Positions 42,877-51,746 of a DNA stretch of 64,000 bases are shown one piece after another. The stretch is from NCBI RefSeq assembly GCF_034387475.1, contig NZ_JAXCIL010000001.1, positions 372,001-436,000 of the forward strand. The letters run 5' to 3'. Both the position numbers and the translations under genes were made by a program. This stretch comes from Pseudomonas sp. Teo4. Lineage in GTDB: Bacteria; Pseudomonadota; Gammaproteobacteria; Pseudomonadales; Pseudomonadaceae. The notes below the pieces were generated by a model that saw nothing but the letters and a program-made list of their open reading frames with translations, searched no databases and was not told the origin of the DNA. Position 1 is the stretch's first letter; each line of letters starts with the position of its first letter.

Positions 42877-43593
42877 CTACCCGAGGGTGGTCTTGGCCAA
42901 ACCGGGAAAGTCTGTAATCAGGCTGTCCACGCCAAAATCAGCGAGCCGGCGCATCAGTGCCGGTTCGTTGACCGTCCACACCGACACATGCAAACCCTGG
43001 CCCTGTGCTTTGAGCAGGCGCTCGGGGGTGCACAGCGTCCAATTCAAAGCCAATAGCTCGCAGTCGTAGTTCTGCGCGACTTTCAGCGGGTCGAGCCAGG
43101 CGTATTCGGCGACCAGACCGCGTCTCACGTCCGGCACCAGTTCCAGTGCCGCGCCCAGTACTTCCCGTGAGCTCGAGGTGATGGTCACCTTGTCCAGCAG
43201 GCCGTACTGCTGGGCCAGCTCGCGTATCGCCAGCACAGTGGTGGCTGCGCGGGTGCGCGAGGCGCTCTTGACCTCCAGCTGCCAGTGCTCGAACGGGCAC
43301 TTCTCGAACAGTTCTTCCAGTTTCGGGATAGGGCAGGGCTGCACATGCCCCGGACCACCTTTGCGGGCATCGATCTTGATCAGGTCGGCGGCCGGTTGCT
43401 CGACCACTTTGCCGCGTCGGCCGGTGGTGCGCTTGAGGGTGGGGTCGTGGATGACCATCAGCTCATTGTCGGCCGACAGGTGCAGGTCCAGTTCGCAGCG
43501 GGTGACGCCGTGGGACAGGCACTGGCGGAAGCTGGTCAGGGTGTTCTCGGGTGCTTCGCCCTTGGCGCCGCGGTGGCCGTAGATCAGGGTCAC
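42877..43593 (-). CDS. Glycerophosphodiester phosphodiesterase
   Basis: A 238-residue GDPD-family TIM-barrel enzyme hydrolysing glycerophosphodiesters to glycerol-3-phosphate and an alcohol. The active-site block TLIYGHRGAKGEAPENT is at residues 2-18 and CELDLHLSADNELMVIHDP gives the metal-binding Glu/Asp and second His; SLITDFPG ends the barrel. There is no signal peptide, so it is cytosolic. The GTG at 43593 is preferred because AAGGA lies 6 bases upstream. It is 32 bases downstream of the PilZ-like gene and probably co-transcribed. Confidence 0.93.
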   Translation of the reverse strand: MTLIYGHRGAKGEAPENTLTSFRQCLSHGVTRCELDLHLSADNELMVIHDPTLKRTTGRRGKVVEQPAADLIKIDARKGGPGHVQPCPIPKLEELFEKCPFEHWQLEVKSASRTRAATTVLAIRELAQQYGLLDKVTITSSSREVLGAALELVPDVRRGLVAEYAWLDPLKVAQNYDCELLALNWTLCTPERLLKAQGQGLHVSVWTVNEPALMRRLADFGVDSLITDFPGLAKTTLG

Positions 43594-43625
43594 GTTCGTT
43601 CCTTCAATTGAAAAAAGTGTCGGGC

Positions 43626-44210
43626 TCAGGAGGTGGGGGTGTTCTGTTCCAGCTGCTGGCGCCGGTGCTGCTGCTGGCGTTGCAGGATATAGCGGGCCAG
43701 CAACTGGCGCTGGGCGTCGGTCATGTCGGTGAATTCGGTGCCGACCTCGTAATCGCCACCTGGGCGTGGATCGCAATGGGTGACCCGGCCGCGCAGCAGC
43801 AGGCCATGGGCGCGTGGCATGAGCACCATCTTTACCTTCACCCGAGTGCCAGGGGCGATGTGCTGGGCCTGAGCGAACTCGATACCGCCTTCGGAGATGA
43901 CCACCTCCTGCGGCTTGCCGATTTCACCGATGAGGGTCTGGGCAACCACTGCGCTGAGCAGGTCGAGGCGTTTGTTCTGGGCGCGCAGGAAGGCGGCCAG
44001 GGTGCGGTCCTTGTCGCTCAGCTGGCGCAGCAGGTGCTGGGACTCGAAGTCGGACAGGTGCAGTTCACTGAGCAGGTTGAACAGCGGGGAATCATCTTGC
44101 AACAGTTCTGTCTCAAGGGCTTCGGCCACGCTCAAGGGACTGATTTCCAGTGCGATCCGGTCTTCGATGCGGTAGTATTCGCGGCGATCTTCTTCGTCTA
44201 ATGTCGTCAT
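43626..44210 (-). CDS. PilZ-domain protein with atypical c-di-GMP motif
   Basis: A 194-residue soluble protein, divergent from lolC. The N-terminus has RREYYR (an R-x3-R pair at Arg10/Arg14) followed by RIEDRIALEISPL. The middle is helical and the C-terminal PilZ barrel (about 105-185) reads VVISEGGIEF and GRVTHCDPR. In canonical PilZ proteins the second c-di-GMP motif is (D/N)xSxxG; here the first position is Val (V-I-S-E-G-G). Together with the separation of RxxxR from the barrel, this makes c-di-GMP binding uncertain. ATG 44210 is assigned from the onset of conserved-looking sequence; its ribosome site is weak. Confidence 0.8.
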   Translation of the reverse strand: MTTLDEEDRREYYRIEDRIALEISPLSVAEALETELLQDDSPLFNLLSELHLSDFESQHLLRQLSDKDRTLAAFLRAQNKRLDLLSAVVAQTLIGEIGKPQEVVISEGGIEFAQAQHIAPGTRVKVKMVLMPRAHGLLLRGRVTHCDPRPGGDYEVGTEFTDMTDAQRQLLARYILQRQQQHRRQQLEQNTPTS

Positions 44211-44303
44211 GGCGAACCCATGGTAGCGGCGGTGGTCCGAGTGTAAAGCCGCCGTAGGCGCCTCGCCACAAGGACGTTCCCTTTCATCCGAACAAGCCCC
44301 GAC

Positions 44304-45554
44304 ATGTTCAGACCTCTTTTTGCATTCATCGGTACGCGTTATACCCGTGCCAAGCGCCGCAATCACTTTGTCTCGTTCATTTCCCTGACCTCGATGATCG
44401 GCCTCGCCCTGGGCGTGGTGGTGATGATCGTGGTGCTCTCGGTCATGAACGGCTTCGACCACGAGATGCGTACCCGCGTGCTGGGCATGATTCCCCATGC
44501 CACGCTCGAAAGCGGCCAGCCCATCAACGACTGGTCGGCCCTCGCCCAACAAGTAAAGCAGAATCCGCAGGTGGTGGCGGTTGCGCCCTACACCCAGATG
44601 CAGGGCCTGCTGACCCACGACGGCAAGGTGCAGAAAGTGCTGCTCAATGGCATCGACCCTGGGCGTGAGCGTGAGGTGTCGATCATCGACAACTTCATCC
44701 AGCAGGGCCGCCTCGACCAATTGGCGCCGGGCGAGTGGGGCATCATGATCGGCGACAAGGCCGCCGCCAAGCTGGGTGTGGCCATCGGTGACAAACTCAC
44801 TTTCGTCGCCCCCGAAGTCAGCGTGACCCCGGCCGGAATGTTCCCACGCATGAAGCGCTTCACCGTGGTGGGTACCTTCCACGTCGGCGCCGGCGAGATC
44901 GACGGCTACCTGGGCCTGACCAACATCGCCGACCTGTCGCGCCTGCACCGCTGGAAGCCAGACCAGGTGCAGGGCCTGCGCCTGAAATTCGACGATCTGT
45001 TCCAGGCGCCTCGGGTGGCCTGGAGCATCGCCCAGCGCCTGGGTGACCAGGAGTACTACAGCCGCGACTGGACCCGTACCCACGGTAACCTGTACCAGGC
45101 CATCCGCATGGAAAAAGCCATGATCGGCCTGCTGTTGCTGCTGATCGTGGCCGTGGCGGCGTTCAACATCATTTCCACCCTGGTGATGGTGGTCAACGAC
45201 AAGCGCGGTGACATCGCCATCCTGCGCACCCTCGGCGCCACGCCGGGGCAGATCATGGCCATCTTCATGGTCCAGGGCACGGTGATCGGGGTGATCGGCA
45301 CCTTGATCGGCGCTGTGGTCGGGATTGTCGCCGCGCTCAATGTCAGCGCGGTGATCGCCGGCATCGAGAAGCTGATCGGGCACAAGTTCCTCAACGCCGA
45401 TGTGTATTTCATCGATTACCTGCCGTCGCAGATCCAGGCCAATGACGTGTACATGGTCTGCGGTGCGGCGTTGGTCCTGAGTTTCTTCGCCACCCTGTAC
45501 CCGGCCTGGCGTGCGGCCCGCACCCAGCCTGCAGAGGCGCTACGTTATGAGTGA
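44304..45554 (+). CDS. lolC: Lipoprotein-releasing system membrane protein LolC
   Basis: A 416-residue inner membrane subunit of the LolCDE complex that extracts lipoproteins for outer membrane transport. Four transmembrane helices are expected: one near residues 27-48 ([19 protein letters not shown]), a large periplasmic domain, then three C-terminal helices from about 270. The Lol signature [17 protein letters not shown] is at the start. It overlaps lolD by 8 bases and shares about the whole length with LolE downstream, so the operon encodes two related subunits. Confidence 0.95.
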   Translation: MFRPLFAFIGTRYTRAKRRNHFVSFISLTSMIGLALGVVVMIVVLSVMNGFDHEMRTRVLGMIPHATLESGQPINDWSALAQQVKQNPQVVAVAPYTQMQGLLTHDGKVQKVLLNGIDPGREREVSIIDNFIQQGRLDQLAPGEWGIMIGDKAAAKLGVAIGDKLTFVAPEVSVTPAGMFPRMKRFTVVGTFHVGAGEIDGYLGLTNIADLSRLHRWKPDQVQGLRLKFDDLFQAPRVAWSIAQRLGDQEYYSRDWTRTHGNLYQAIRMEKAMIGLLLLLIVAVAAFNIISTLVMVVNDKRGDIAILRTLGATPGQIMAIFMVQGTVIGVIGTLIGAVVGIVAALNVSAVIAGIEKLIGHKFLNADVYFIDYLPSQIQANDVYMVCGAALVLSFFATLYPAWRAARTQPAEALRYE

Positions 45555-46245
45555 GTCGCGCATGAGTGATAAAGCCGTTCTGAGTTGCCGCAACCTGGGC
45601 AAGTCCTACGAGGAAGGCCCGGAGTCGGTGCAGGTGCTGTCCGGGTTGAACCTCGAGCTGCATGCCGGCGAGCGTGTGGCCATCGTCGGCAGTTCCGGCT
45701 CGGGCAAGAGTACCTTGCTCAATCTGCTGGGCGGCCTAGACCGGCCAACTCAGGGCAGCGTCTGGCTGGCCGGTGAAGAGTTGTCGGCACTGGGCGAGCG
45801 CGCCCGTGGCCTGCTGCGCAACCGTGAGTTGGGCTTCGTCTATCAGTTCCACCACCTGCTGCCCGAGTTCACCGCCATGGAGAACGTGTGCATGCCGCTG
45901 CTGATCGGCCGCACCGCCATCCCTGAGGCCCGCGAGCGCGCCGAGGCGCTGCTCAAGCGCGTCGGCCTGAGCCACCGCCTGCACCACAAGCCGGCCGAGT
46001 TGTCCGGTGGCGAGCGTCAGCGCGTGGCGATTGCCCGTGCCTTGGTCAACCGCCCAGGCCTGGTGATGCTCGATGAGCCGACCGGCAACCTCGACCATCA
46101 CACCGCTCAGGGTATTCAGGAGCTGATGCAGGAATTGTCCAGCGCATCGAAGACCGCGTTCCTGGTGGTGACCCACGACCTGAATCTGGCGCGCCAGATG
46201 GACCGCGTGCTGAAGCTCGACGATGGCCACCTGGTGGCGATCTGA
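45547..46245 (+). CDS. lolD: Lipoprotein-releasing ABC ATPase LolD
   Basis: A 232-residue ABC ATPase: Walker [20 protein letters not shown]-loop [15 protein letters not shown], signature [16 protein letters not shown], Walker [13 protein letters not shown] and His-switch VVTHD. The ATG at 45547 overlaps the lolC stop; a second ATG at 45562 would give the more usual 227 residues. It energises lipoprotein release by LolC and LolE. Confidence 0.96.
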   Translation: MSESRMSDKAVLSCRNLGKSYEEGPESVQVLSGLNLELHAGERVAIVGSSGSGKSTLLNLLGGLDRPTQGSVWLAGEELSALGERARGLLRNRELGFVYQFHHLLPEFTAMENVCMPLLIGRTAIPEARERAEALLKRVGLSHRLHHKPAELSGGERQRVAIARALVNRPGLVMLDEPTGNLDHHTAQGIQELMQELSSASKTAFLVVTHDLNLARQMDRVLKLDDGHLVAI

Positions 46246-46304
46246 CCAGCTTGCTCGGGGCGGCCTGAGTCGCCCCGCCACTTTTTCATTGGGTGTTTTC
46301 GTAC

Positions 46305-47546
46305 ATGTTCAGACCCTTGCCCTTGTTCATCGGTGCTCGCTACACCCGTGCCAAGCGCCGCAACCACTTCATCTCGTTCATCTCAATGACCTCGATGATC
46401 GGCCTGTCCCTGGGCGTGCTGGCGATGATCGTGGTGTTGTCGGTGATGAACGGCTTCCAGCGCGAGATGAGCTCGCGCATTCTCGGCCTGGTGCCCCATG
46501 CCGCCATCCTCGGCGTGCAGCCGCTGGACGACTGGCGCAAGGCGGCCGACGCCGCCATGAGCAACCCGGCGGTGATGGCGGCTGCACCGATCACTGAAAT
46601 GGAAGGCATGCTGTCGTACAAAGGCGCCATGCAGCCGATTCAGGTCAGCGGTGTCGACCCGGCCGAGGAGGGCAAGGTGTCCATCGTCGGCCAGCACATC
46701 GTCCAGGGCCGTTTGCAGGCCCTGCAGCCGGGCGAGTATGGCGTGGTCATTGGTGAGCTCACTGCGCGTCGGTTCCGCCTCAATACCGGCGACAAACTGA
46801 CCCTGATCGTGCCGGAAATCAGCAAGGAACCCGGCGGCATCACCCCGCGCATGCAGCGTCTGACCGTGGTCGGTATCTTCAAGGTTGGCGCCGAGCTGGA
46901 TGGTTCGCAGGCCTACATGCATGTGGCCGATGCTGGTGAAATGCAGCACTGGGCTGCGGGCCAGGTCCAGGGCGTACGCCTGAAACTGCATGACTTGTAC
47001 GCTGCGCCCCAGGTATCCAAGGCCATTGCCGCCAGCCTGGGCGATGCCTATCGCGCCGATGACTGGTCGCACACCCAGGGCAGCCTGTTCAGTGCCATGA
47101 AGATGGAAAAGACCATGATCGGCCTGTTGCTGCTGATGATCATCGCGGTGGCGGCATTCAACATCATCGCGACGTTGGTGATGGTGGTGAACGACAAGGG
47201 GCCGGATATCGCCATTCTGCGCACCCTGGGCGCTACGCCAGCGCAGATCATGGGCACCTTCATGGTGCAGGGTAGCCTGATCGGTATTGTCGGTACGTTG
47301 ATCGGTGGTGTGCTCGGGGTGATTGCCGCGTTCAACGTCAGCCAGATCGTCGGTTGGCTGGAACGGGTGAGCGGGCAGCACATCTTCACCTCGGATGTGT
47401 ATTTCGTCAGCAGCCTGCCTTCCGAGCTGCAGTGGGGGGATGTGGCAATCATCTGTGCGGCGGGGTTGGTGATGAGCTTCCTGGCGACCATCTACCCGGC
47501 GTATCGGGCATCGCAGGTGCAGCCGGCGATTGGCCTGGCTGTTTGA
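46305..47546 (+). CDS. lolE: Lipoprotein-releasing system membrane protein LolE
   Basis: A 413-residue LolC/LolE-family membrane protein. It starts [20 protein letters not shown], matching the LolC start, and has HFISFISMTSMIGLSLGVLA as the first helix, a periplasmic domain with LTVVGIFKVGAEL, and three C-terminal helices. ATG 46305 is preferred to GTG 46293 by analogy with LolC. It ends the lolCDE operon. Confidence 0.95.
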   Translation: MFRPLPLFIGARYTRAKRRNHFISFISMTSMIGLSLGVLAMIVVLSVMNGFQREMSSRILGLVPHAAILGVQPLDDWRKAADAAMSNPAVMAAAPITEMEGMLSYKGAMQPIQVSGVDPAEEGKVSIVGQHIVQGRLQALQPGEYGVVIGELTARRFRLNTGDKLTLIVPEISKEPGGITPRMQRLTVVGIFKVGAELDGSQAYMHVADAGEMQHWAAGQVQGVRLKLHDLYAAPQVSKAIAASLGDAYRADDWSHTQGSLFSAMKMEKTMIGLLLLMIIAVAAFNIIATLVMVVNDKGPDIAILRTLGATPAQIMGTFMVQGSLIGIVGTLIGGVLGVIAAFNVSQIVGWLERVSGQHIFTSDVYFVSSLPSELQWGDVAIICAAGLVMSFLATIYPAYRASQVQPAIGLAV

Positions 47547-47556
47547 AACGAATTCG

Positions 47557-47653
47557 AGGCCTCATCGCAGGCTTCGCCTGCTCCCACATGGATATGTCAC
47601 CGATCTTGATATCGCTGCAATACCTGTAGGAGCTGGCGAAGCCTGCGATGGGC
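47557..47653. repeat. REP pair, CAGGCTTCGCC type
   Basis: Units GCCTCATCGCAGGCTTCGCC (47559-47578) and GGCGAAGCCTGCGATGGGCC (47635-47654) face each other with a shared CTCCCACA/TGTAGGAG flank. They separate the convergent lolE and cinS genes. Confidence 0.85.
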
Positions 47654-47669
47654 CGCCAAGCGGCCCCAT

Positions 47670-49019
47670 TCACGGCCGATCGGGCAACTCGATCACGAAC
47701 CGCGTCCACCCATCCTCACACTCCGCCCGAATGCTCCCGCCATGGGCCTGCACAATCGACCGGGTAATCGCCAGCCCCAACCCGGCATGCTCACTACTGC
47801 CTTCGCGCCGCGCCGGGTCCACCCGGTAAAACCGGTCGAACAGCCGCGGCAGTGCGGCCGGCTCGATTGCCTGCCCCGTATTGGCCACGGCGATCCGCAA
47901 CCCTGGCTCCAGTGTCACCCGAATCTGCCCGCCAGCCGGCGTAAAGCGCAAAGCGTTGTCCAGCAAGTTGGACAGCGCCCGACGCAACATATGGCGGTCA
48001 CCCTGCAGCATGGCCTCGCCCTCGCGCAGCATCTGCACCTCGCCGTCCTCGGCCAGCGGTGCGTAGTACTCCAGCAGCGCATCCACCTCTTCATGCAAGG
48101 CCAGCGGCACGTGGCCGGGCACCAGCAGGCCATGGTCGGCCTTGGCCAGGAACAACATGTCGTTGACCATCTGCGCCATCCATTGCAGCTCCTCCAGATT
48201 GCCATGCAGGGCTTCGCGATAGTCTTCGAGGCTGCGCGGGCGGGTGAGGGTGACCTGGGTGTGGGTCAGCAGGTTGGACAGCGGCGTGCGCAGTTCATGG
48301 GCAATGTCGGCAGAAAACGCCGACAGCCGCTGGAAGGCATCGTCCAGGCGTTGCAGCATGGCGTTCACTGTGCCGGCCAGCTCTGCCAGTTCTTCCGGCA
48401 TCTGCTCCGCTGGCAAGCGGGTGGTCAGCGAGCGTGCCGACACACTGGCGGCGACCTGGCCCATTTTCCGTAACGGCTGCAGCCCACGGCGTGCGGCCCA
48501 GGCGCCGAGCAATGCAGTGGCCAGTGCCGACAACCCTACCGTCAGCCAGATCAGGCGTTGCATGCCCTGCAGAAAATGCTGGTGGTGGGTGATGCCCAGA
48601 AACAACGTCAGTCGTGCGGAGTGCGGGTCGCTCTCGACCAAAGGTCCCGACAGGCTGCGGTAATCCATGCCGTTGTCATGCAGGGTCGCCAGCCCGGCAG
48701 GCGAGGGCGCTTCGGGCAGGGTCGAATGGCTGTCGAACCACAGCGTGCCATCCCGGCCCTGAATGCGCAGGGCAAGGTCCGACTGGTGGCTGAGTTCGTT
48801 GCGCAAGGCCGGCAAGCGTGTTTGCAGGTCGGTCGTGCTGGTGACGCCAGCCAGCTGGGTGCGAAACAGCGACAGACGCGATTCGAGCAACTGTTGGTCC
48901 AATTCGACGAAGTGTTGCCGACTGGCATGGCTGAACAGCAAACCCGCGCCCAGGGAAACCGCTGCGGTACAGGCGGCGAAAAGCAGTGCCAGACGGCTGC
49001 TCAGGGACAGCCGGCGCAT
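47670..49019 (-). CDS. cinS: Copper-responsive sensor histidine kinase CinS
   Basis: A 449-residue inner membrane kinase of the heavy-metal (CusS/CopS) type. Transmembrane helices are near residues 9-30 and 158-178, enclosing a periplasmic sensor domain of about 125 residues (with HASRQHF and a THHQHF pair near the second helix, possible copper ligands). HAMP follows, then the phospho-histidine in FSADIAHELRTPLSNLL, and ATPase motifs NLLDNALRF and HAGLGLAITRSIVQAHGG. By position and partners it corresponds to KT2440 CinS. Its start overlaps the cinR stop by one base. Confidence 0.93.
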   Translation of the reverse strand: MRRLSLSSRLALLFAACTAAVSLGAGLLFSHASRQHFVELDQQLLESRLSLFRTQLAGVTSTTDLQTRLPALRNELSHQSDLALRIQGRDGTLWFDSHSTLPEAPSPAGLATLHDNGMDYRSLSGPLVESDPHSARLTLFLGITHHQHFLQGMQRLIWLTVGLSALATALLGAWAARRGLQPLRKMGQVAASVSARSLTTRLPAEQMPEELAELAGTVNAMLQRLDDAFQRLSAFSADIAHELRTPLSNLLTHTQVTLTRPRSLEDYREALHGNLEELQWMAQMVNDMLFLAKADHGLLVPGHVPLALHEEVDALLEYYAPLAEDGEVQMLREGEAMLQGDRHMLRRALSNLLDNALRFTPAGGQIRVTLEPGLRIAVANTGQAIEPAALPRLFDRFYRVDPARREGSSEHAGLGLAITRSIVQAHGGSIRAECEDGWTRFVIELPDRP

Positions 49020-49699
49020 CAGTCCTGGCGCTCTTCGAGGACATAGCCCATGCCGCGTACGGTATGGATCAGCTTGTTGGCATGCGGGTCGTCGATCTTC
49101 AGCCGCAGGCGGCGGATGGCCACTTCGATGACATTGGTATCGCTGTCGAAATTCATGTCCCAGACCTGGGAGGCAATCAGCGACTTGGGCAACACCTCGC
49201 CCTGGCGACGCAGCAACAATTCCAGCAGGGCAAACTCCTTGGCGGTCAGGTCGATGCGCTGGCCGGCACGGTCTGCGCGGCGGCGAATCAAGTCCAGGCG
49301 CAGGTCGGCCAGGCTCAGGCTGGTGTCCTGGCTATGGTTGGCGCCACGGCGCAGCAGGCTGCGCACCCGGGCCAGCAGTTCGGAGAAGGCGAAGGGCTTG
49401 ACCAGGTAGTCGTCGGCGCCCAGTTCCAGGCCCTGGACCCGGTCCTCGATGGCGTCGCGAGCGGTGAGGAACAGCACTGGCGTGTCCAGGCCGGCTTGCC
49501 TTACAGCCTGCAAGATTTGCCAGCCGTCGCGTCCCGGCAACATCACATCGAGTATCAGCAGGTCATGGTCGCCGGTCAGTGCCAGGTATTGGCCAGTCTC
49601 GCCATCGGCGGCCAGCTCGGTGGTGAAGCCTGCTTCAGTCAGGCCCTGACACAGGTACTGACCGGTGCGGGCCTGGTCTTCGACGATCAGCAGTTTCAT
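49019..49699 (-). CDS. cinR: Response regulator CinR
   Basis: A 226-residue OmpR/PhoB-type regulator. The receiver has [14 protein letters not shown] with Glu/Asp, phospho-acceptor Asp51 in [14 protein letters not shown], and [10 protein letters not shown]. The winged-helix domain has [15 protein letters not shown] and [14 protein letters not shown]. It matches metal-responsive regulators (CopR, CusR, CinR). ATG 49699 (MKLLIVED) is used; the longer frame runs into the promoter region. It is divergent from cinA with a copper-box-like operator between. Confidence 0.94.
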   Translation of the reverse strand: MKLLIVEDQARTGQYLCQGLTEAGFTTELAADGETGQYLALTGDHDLLILDVMLPGRDGWQILQAVRQAGLDTPVLFLTARDAIEDRVQGLELGADDYLVKPFAFSELLARVRSLLRRGANHSQDTSLSLADLRLDLIRRRADRAGQRIDLTAKEFALLELLLRRQGEVLPKSLIASQVWDMNFDSDTNVIEVAIRRLRLKIDDPHANKLIHTVRGMGYVLEERQD

Positions 49700-49766
49700 G
49701 CATAGTCCGTGGTGGCAGAAGGGGTACGTGGAAATGATACGTGACGATGTGCTCGCTCGCCCAAGC

Positions 49767-49780
49767 TGACAAAGTTGTAA
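49767..49780. promoter_or_regulatory. Copper-box-like operator between cinR and cinA
   Basis: TGACAA-AG-TTGTAA is a near-perfect palindrome (one mismatched pair) resembling the binding sites of CopR/CusR-type metal regulators. It is 67 bases upstream of the cinR start and 71 bases upstream of cinA. It can serve both divergent promoters. Confidence 0.65.
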
Positions 49781-49851
49781 TCTTCCCGTCAGGTAACCGC
49801 CAGTCGCACATTTTAAAGTGTTCGCATCACGCTGCATTTTTCGGAGTCTTC

Positions 49852-50349
49852 ATGAAACACCTGTTCATCGCCGCCGCCCTCGCTCTGGTCAGCTTGCCCA
49901 GTTTTGCCGGTCAGGCGAAAGATTTTGCCTTCGGCGAGCCGGCCCCGGCAGCCAAGGCCACTCGTACTGTCGAGGTGGTGCTCAAGGATATTTCCTTCGA
50001 ACCGAAAAGCCTGCAGGTCAAGGCCGGCGAAACGGTTCGCTTCGTCCTGGTCAATGAGGGCAAGCTGCCCCACGAATTCAACCTGGGTGACAAGGCGATG
50101 CATGTCGAGCACCAGAAGGAAATGATTGCCATGCAGGGCAAGCTGTTCACGGCCGGCATGAACCACGAAGGCATGGACCATGGCCAGATGGGCCACGGTG
50201 CCCACGGCGCTGGCAACACCGTGCTGGTGCAGCCTGGCCAGCGTGCCGAGTTGACCTGGACCTTCCACCAATCGGCGCCCATCGAGTTCGCCTGCAATGT
50301 GCCTGGGCATTACCAGGCCGGCATGGTCGGCTCGTTGACCATCGAGTGA
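49852..50349 (+). CDS. cinA: Methionine/histidine-rich azurin-like copper protein CinA
   Basis: A 165-residue periplasmic cupredoxin. Signal peptide MKHLFIAAALALVSLPSFAG; mature domain from about residue 21. Type 1 copper ligands are visible: His74 (LPHEFNL), Cys148, His153 and Met158 (ACNVPGHYQAGM). A Met/His-rich loop (83-118: HVEHQKEM.., MNHEGMDHGQMGHGAHGAG) gives extra copper-binding capacity. It is the first gene of a copper-inducible operon with queF in P. putida. ATG 49852 follows CGGAGTC. Confidence 0.93.
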   Translation: MKHLFIAAALALVSLPSFAGQAKDFAFGEPAPAAKATRTVEVVLKDISFEPKSLQVKAGETVRFVLVNEGKLPHEFNLGDKAMHVEHQKEMIAMQGKLFTAGMNHEGMDHGQMGHGAHGAGNTVLVQPGQRAELTWTFHQSAPIEFACNVPGHYQAGMVGSLTIE

Positions 50350-50417
50350 CAAGAGCCCCAAGGCGGGGTGTAAAAACGGTAGACTAAGGGCAATTTCGAA
50401 CCTTCAGGTCAGTTTCC

Positions 50418-51248
50418 ATGCATCCCGCCGCCGAACATTCCCCGCTGGGCAAGTCCAGCGAATACATCGCCACCTACACGCCTACGCTGCTGTTCCCGAT
50501 CCCACGTACGGCCAAGTGGGCCGAGCTGGGCGTAACCGCCCAGACCCTGCCGTGGCAAGGTGTGGATTACTGGAACTGTTTCGAGCTGTCCTGGCTGCTG
50601 CCGTCGGGCAAGCCGGTGGTGGCGATCGGCGAGTTCGCCATTCCGGCCGATTCGCCGAACATCATCGAGTCCAAGTCGTTCAAGTTGTACCTCAACTCGT
50701 TGAACCAGACGGTGTTCGAGTCGGCTGCCCAGTTGCAGGCATGTCTGGTGAAGGATCTGTCCGCTGCAGCCGGCAAACCGGTGGGCGTGCAGGTGCGCAC
50801 TTTGGCCGAAGTCGAAGTGCAAGGCGTAGTTGCGCTGCCTGGGCAATGCATCGATGTGCTGGACGTCACCATCCACAATTACGAGCAACCTCGGCCTGAG
50901 CTGTTGCATTGCGACCCTGAGCGGGTGGTGGAAGAGACGGTGCACAGTCACTTGCTCAAATCCAACTGCCCGGTGACCGGCCAGCCGGACTGGGGCAGCG
51001 TGGTGGTCGAGTACAAGGGCAAGGCGCTGGACCATGCCAGCCTGCTGACCTACCTGATCAGCTTCCGTCAGCATGCTGACTTCCATGAGCAGTGCGTGGA
51101 GCGGATCTACCTTGATTTGAAGAATTTGCTCGAGCCTGAGCATTTGACGGTCTATGCGCGCTATGTGCGTCGGGGTGGGCTGGATATCAACCCGTATCGC
51201 AGTACTGGGGCCATCAGCCCGCAGAACCTGCGGCTGGTGCGTCAGTGA
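50418..51248 (+). CDS. queF: NADPH-dependent preQ0 reductase QueF (CinQ)
   Basis: A 276-residue enzyme that reduces 7-cyano-7-deazaguanine (preQ0) to preQ1 in queuosine biosynthesis. It is the long, two-domain QueF type: N-terminal motif [10 protein letters not shown] at 84-93 (NADPH site) and catalytic Cys184 and Asp191 in [13 protein letters not shown]. The gene is 68 bases downstream of cinA with no terminator between, matching the described P. putida cinAQ operon. The enzyme is therefore probably under copper control. A long palindrome follows the stop. Confidence 0.96.
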   Translation: MHPAAEHSPLGKSSEYIATYTPTLLFPIPRTAKWAELGVTAQTLPWQGVDYWNCFELSWLLPSGKPVVAIGEFAIPADSPNIIESKSFKLYLNSLNQTVFESAAQLQACLVKDLSAAAGKPVGVQVRTLAEVEVQGVVALPGQCIDVLDVTIHNYEQPRPELLHCDPERVVEETVHSHLLKSNCPVTGQPDWGSVVVEYKGKALDHASLLTYLISFRQHADFHEQCVERIYLDLKNLLEPEHLTVYARYVRRGGLDINPYRSTGAISPQNLRLVRQ

Positions 51249-51253
51249 GTCAG

Positions 51254-51351
51254 GGGCCGCTTCGCGCCCCATCGCAGGCTTCGCCAGCTCCCACGGTTGC
51301 AATGATATCCGTGGGAGCTGGCGAAGCCTGCGATGGGGCGCGAAGCGGCCC
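51254..51351. repeat. Perfect 43-bp palindrome (REP, CAGGCTTCGCC type)
   Basis: Arms 51254-51296 and 51309-51351 are perfect reverse complements over 43 bp around a 12-base loop. The core includes GCAGGCTTCGCC and the shared CTCCCAC tail. It lies between the convergent queF and DUF4404 genes and is the longest uninterrupted inverted repeat I saw in the window. Confidence 0.95.
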
Positions 51352-51359
51352 TGGCTATA

Positions 51360-51623
51360 TCAAATACCCATGCTGTGCAGGGAGTTGGCAATACTGCGCA
51401 GGGTAGCGGTCAGATCCGGGTGATCGGCCTCGAAACGCTCGATCGCCAGGTTCACCCCGTCCACCAGGTTATTGTCCGGCGTTGCCTCCTCAAGCTTCAA
51501 CTGCGCCTCGATCTGCCGCGCCTCTTCATGCAGGGCGGCCAGCTCTTCATCCGAAAGCGGCACATTTCGATCCAGTTGCTCGCGCAGGCTGTTCAGTCGC
51601 TCTTGCAATTCGCGGGCAGGCAT
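51360..51623 (-). CDS. DUF4404 small coiled-coil protein
   Basis: An 87-residue protein starting at the ATG at 51623 after GGAGA. It begins PARELQERLNSLREQL with heptad leucines, then LSDEELAALHEEARQIEAQL, and ends with RFEADHPDLTATLRSIANSL. This matches the DUF4404 family. Highly charged, helical and soluble; function unknown. Confidence 0.85.
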   Translation of the reverse strand: MPARELQERLNSLREQLDRNVPLSDEELAALHEEARQIEAQLKLEEATPDNNLVDGVNLAIERFEADHPDLTATLRSIANSLHSMGI

Positions 51624-51746
51624 TGGCAGTTCTCCATCAATGGCTTGGCAAGGCATGGACCTCGGCGATGGTGCAAAGGTTCTTGCCTGTCTTCAAGCGT
51701 AATCCACTCGCCAGCGCTTTGCATGACCCGCATCAACAGTGCTGTA

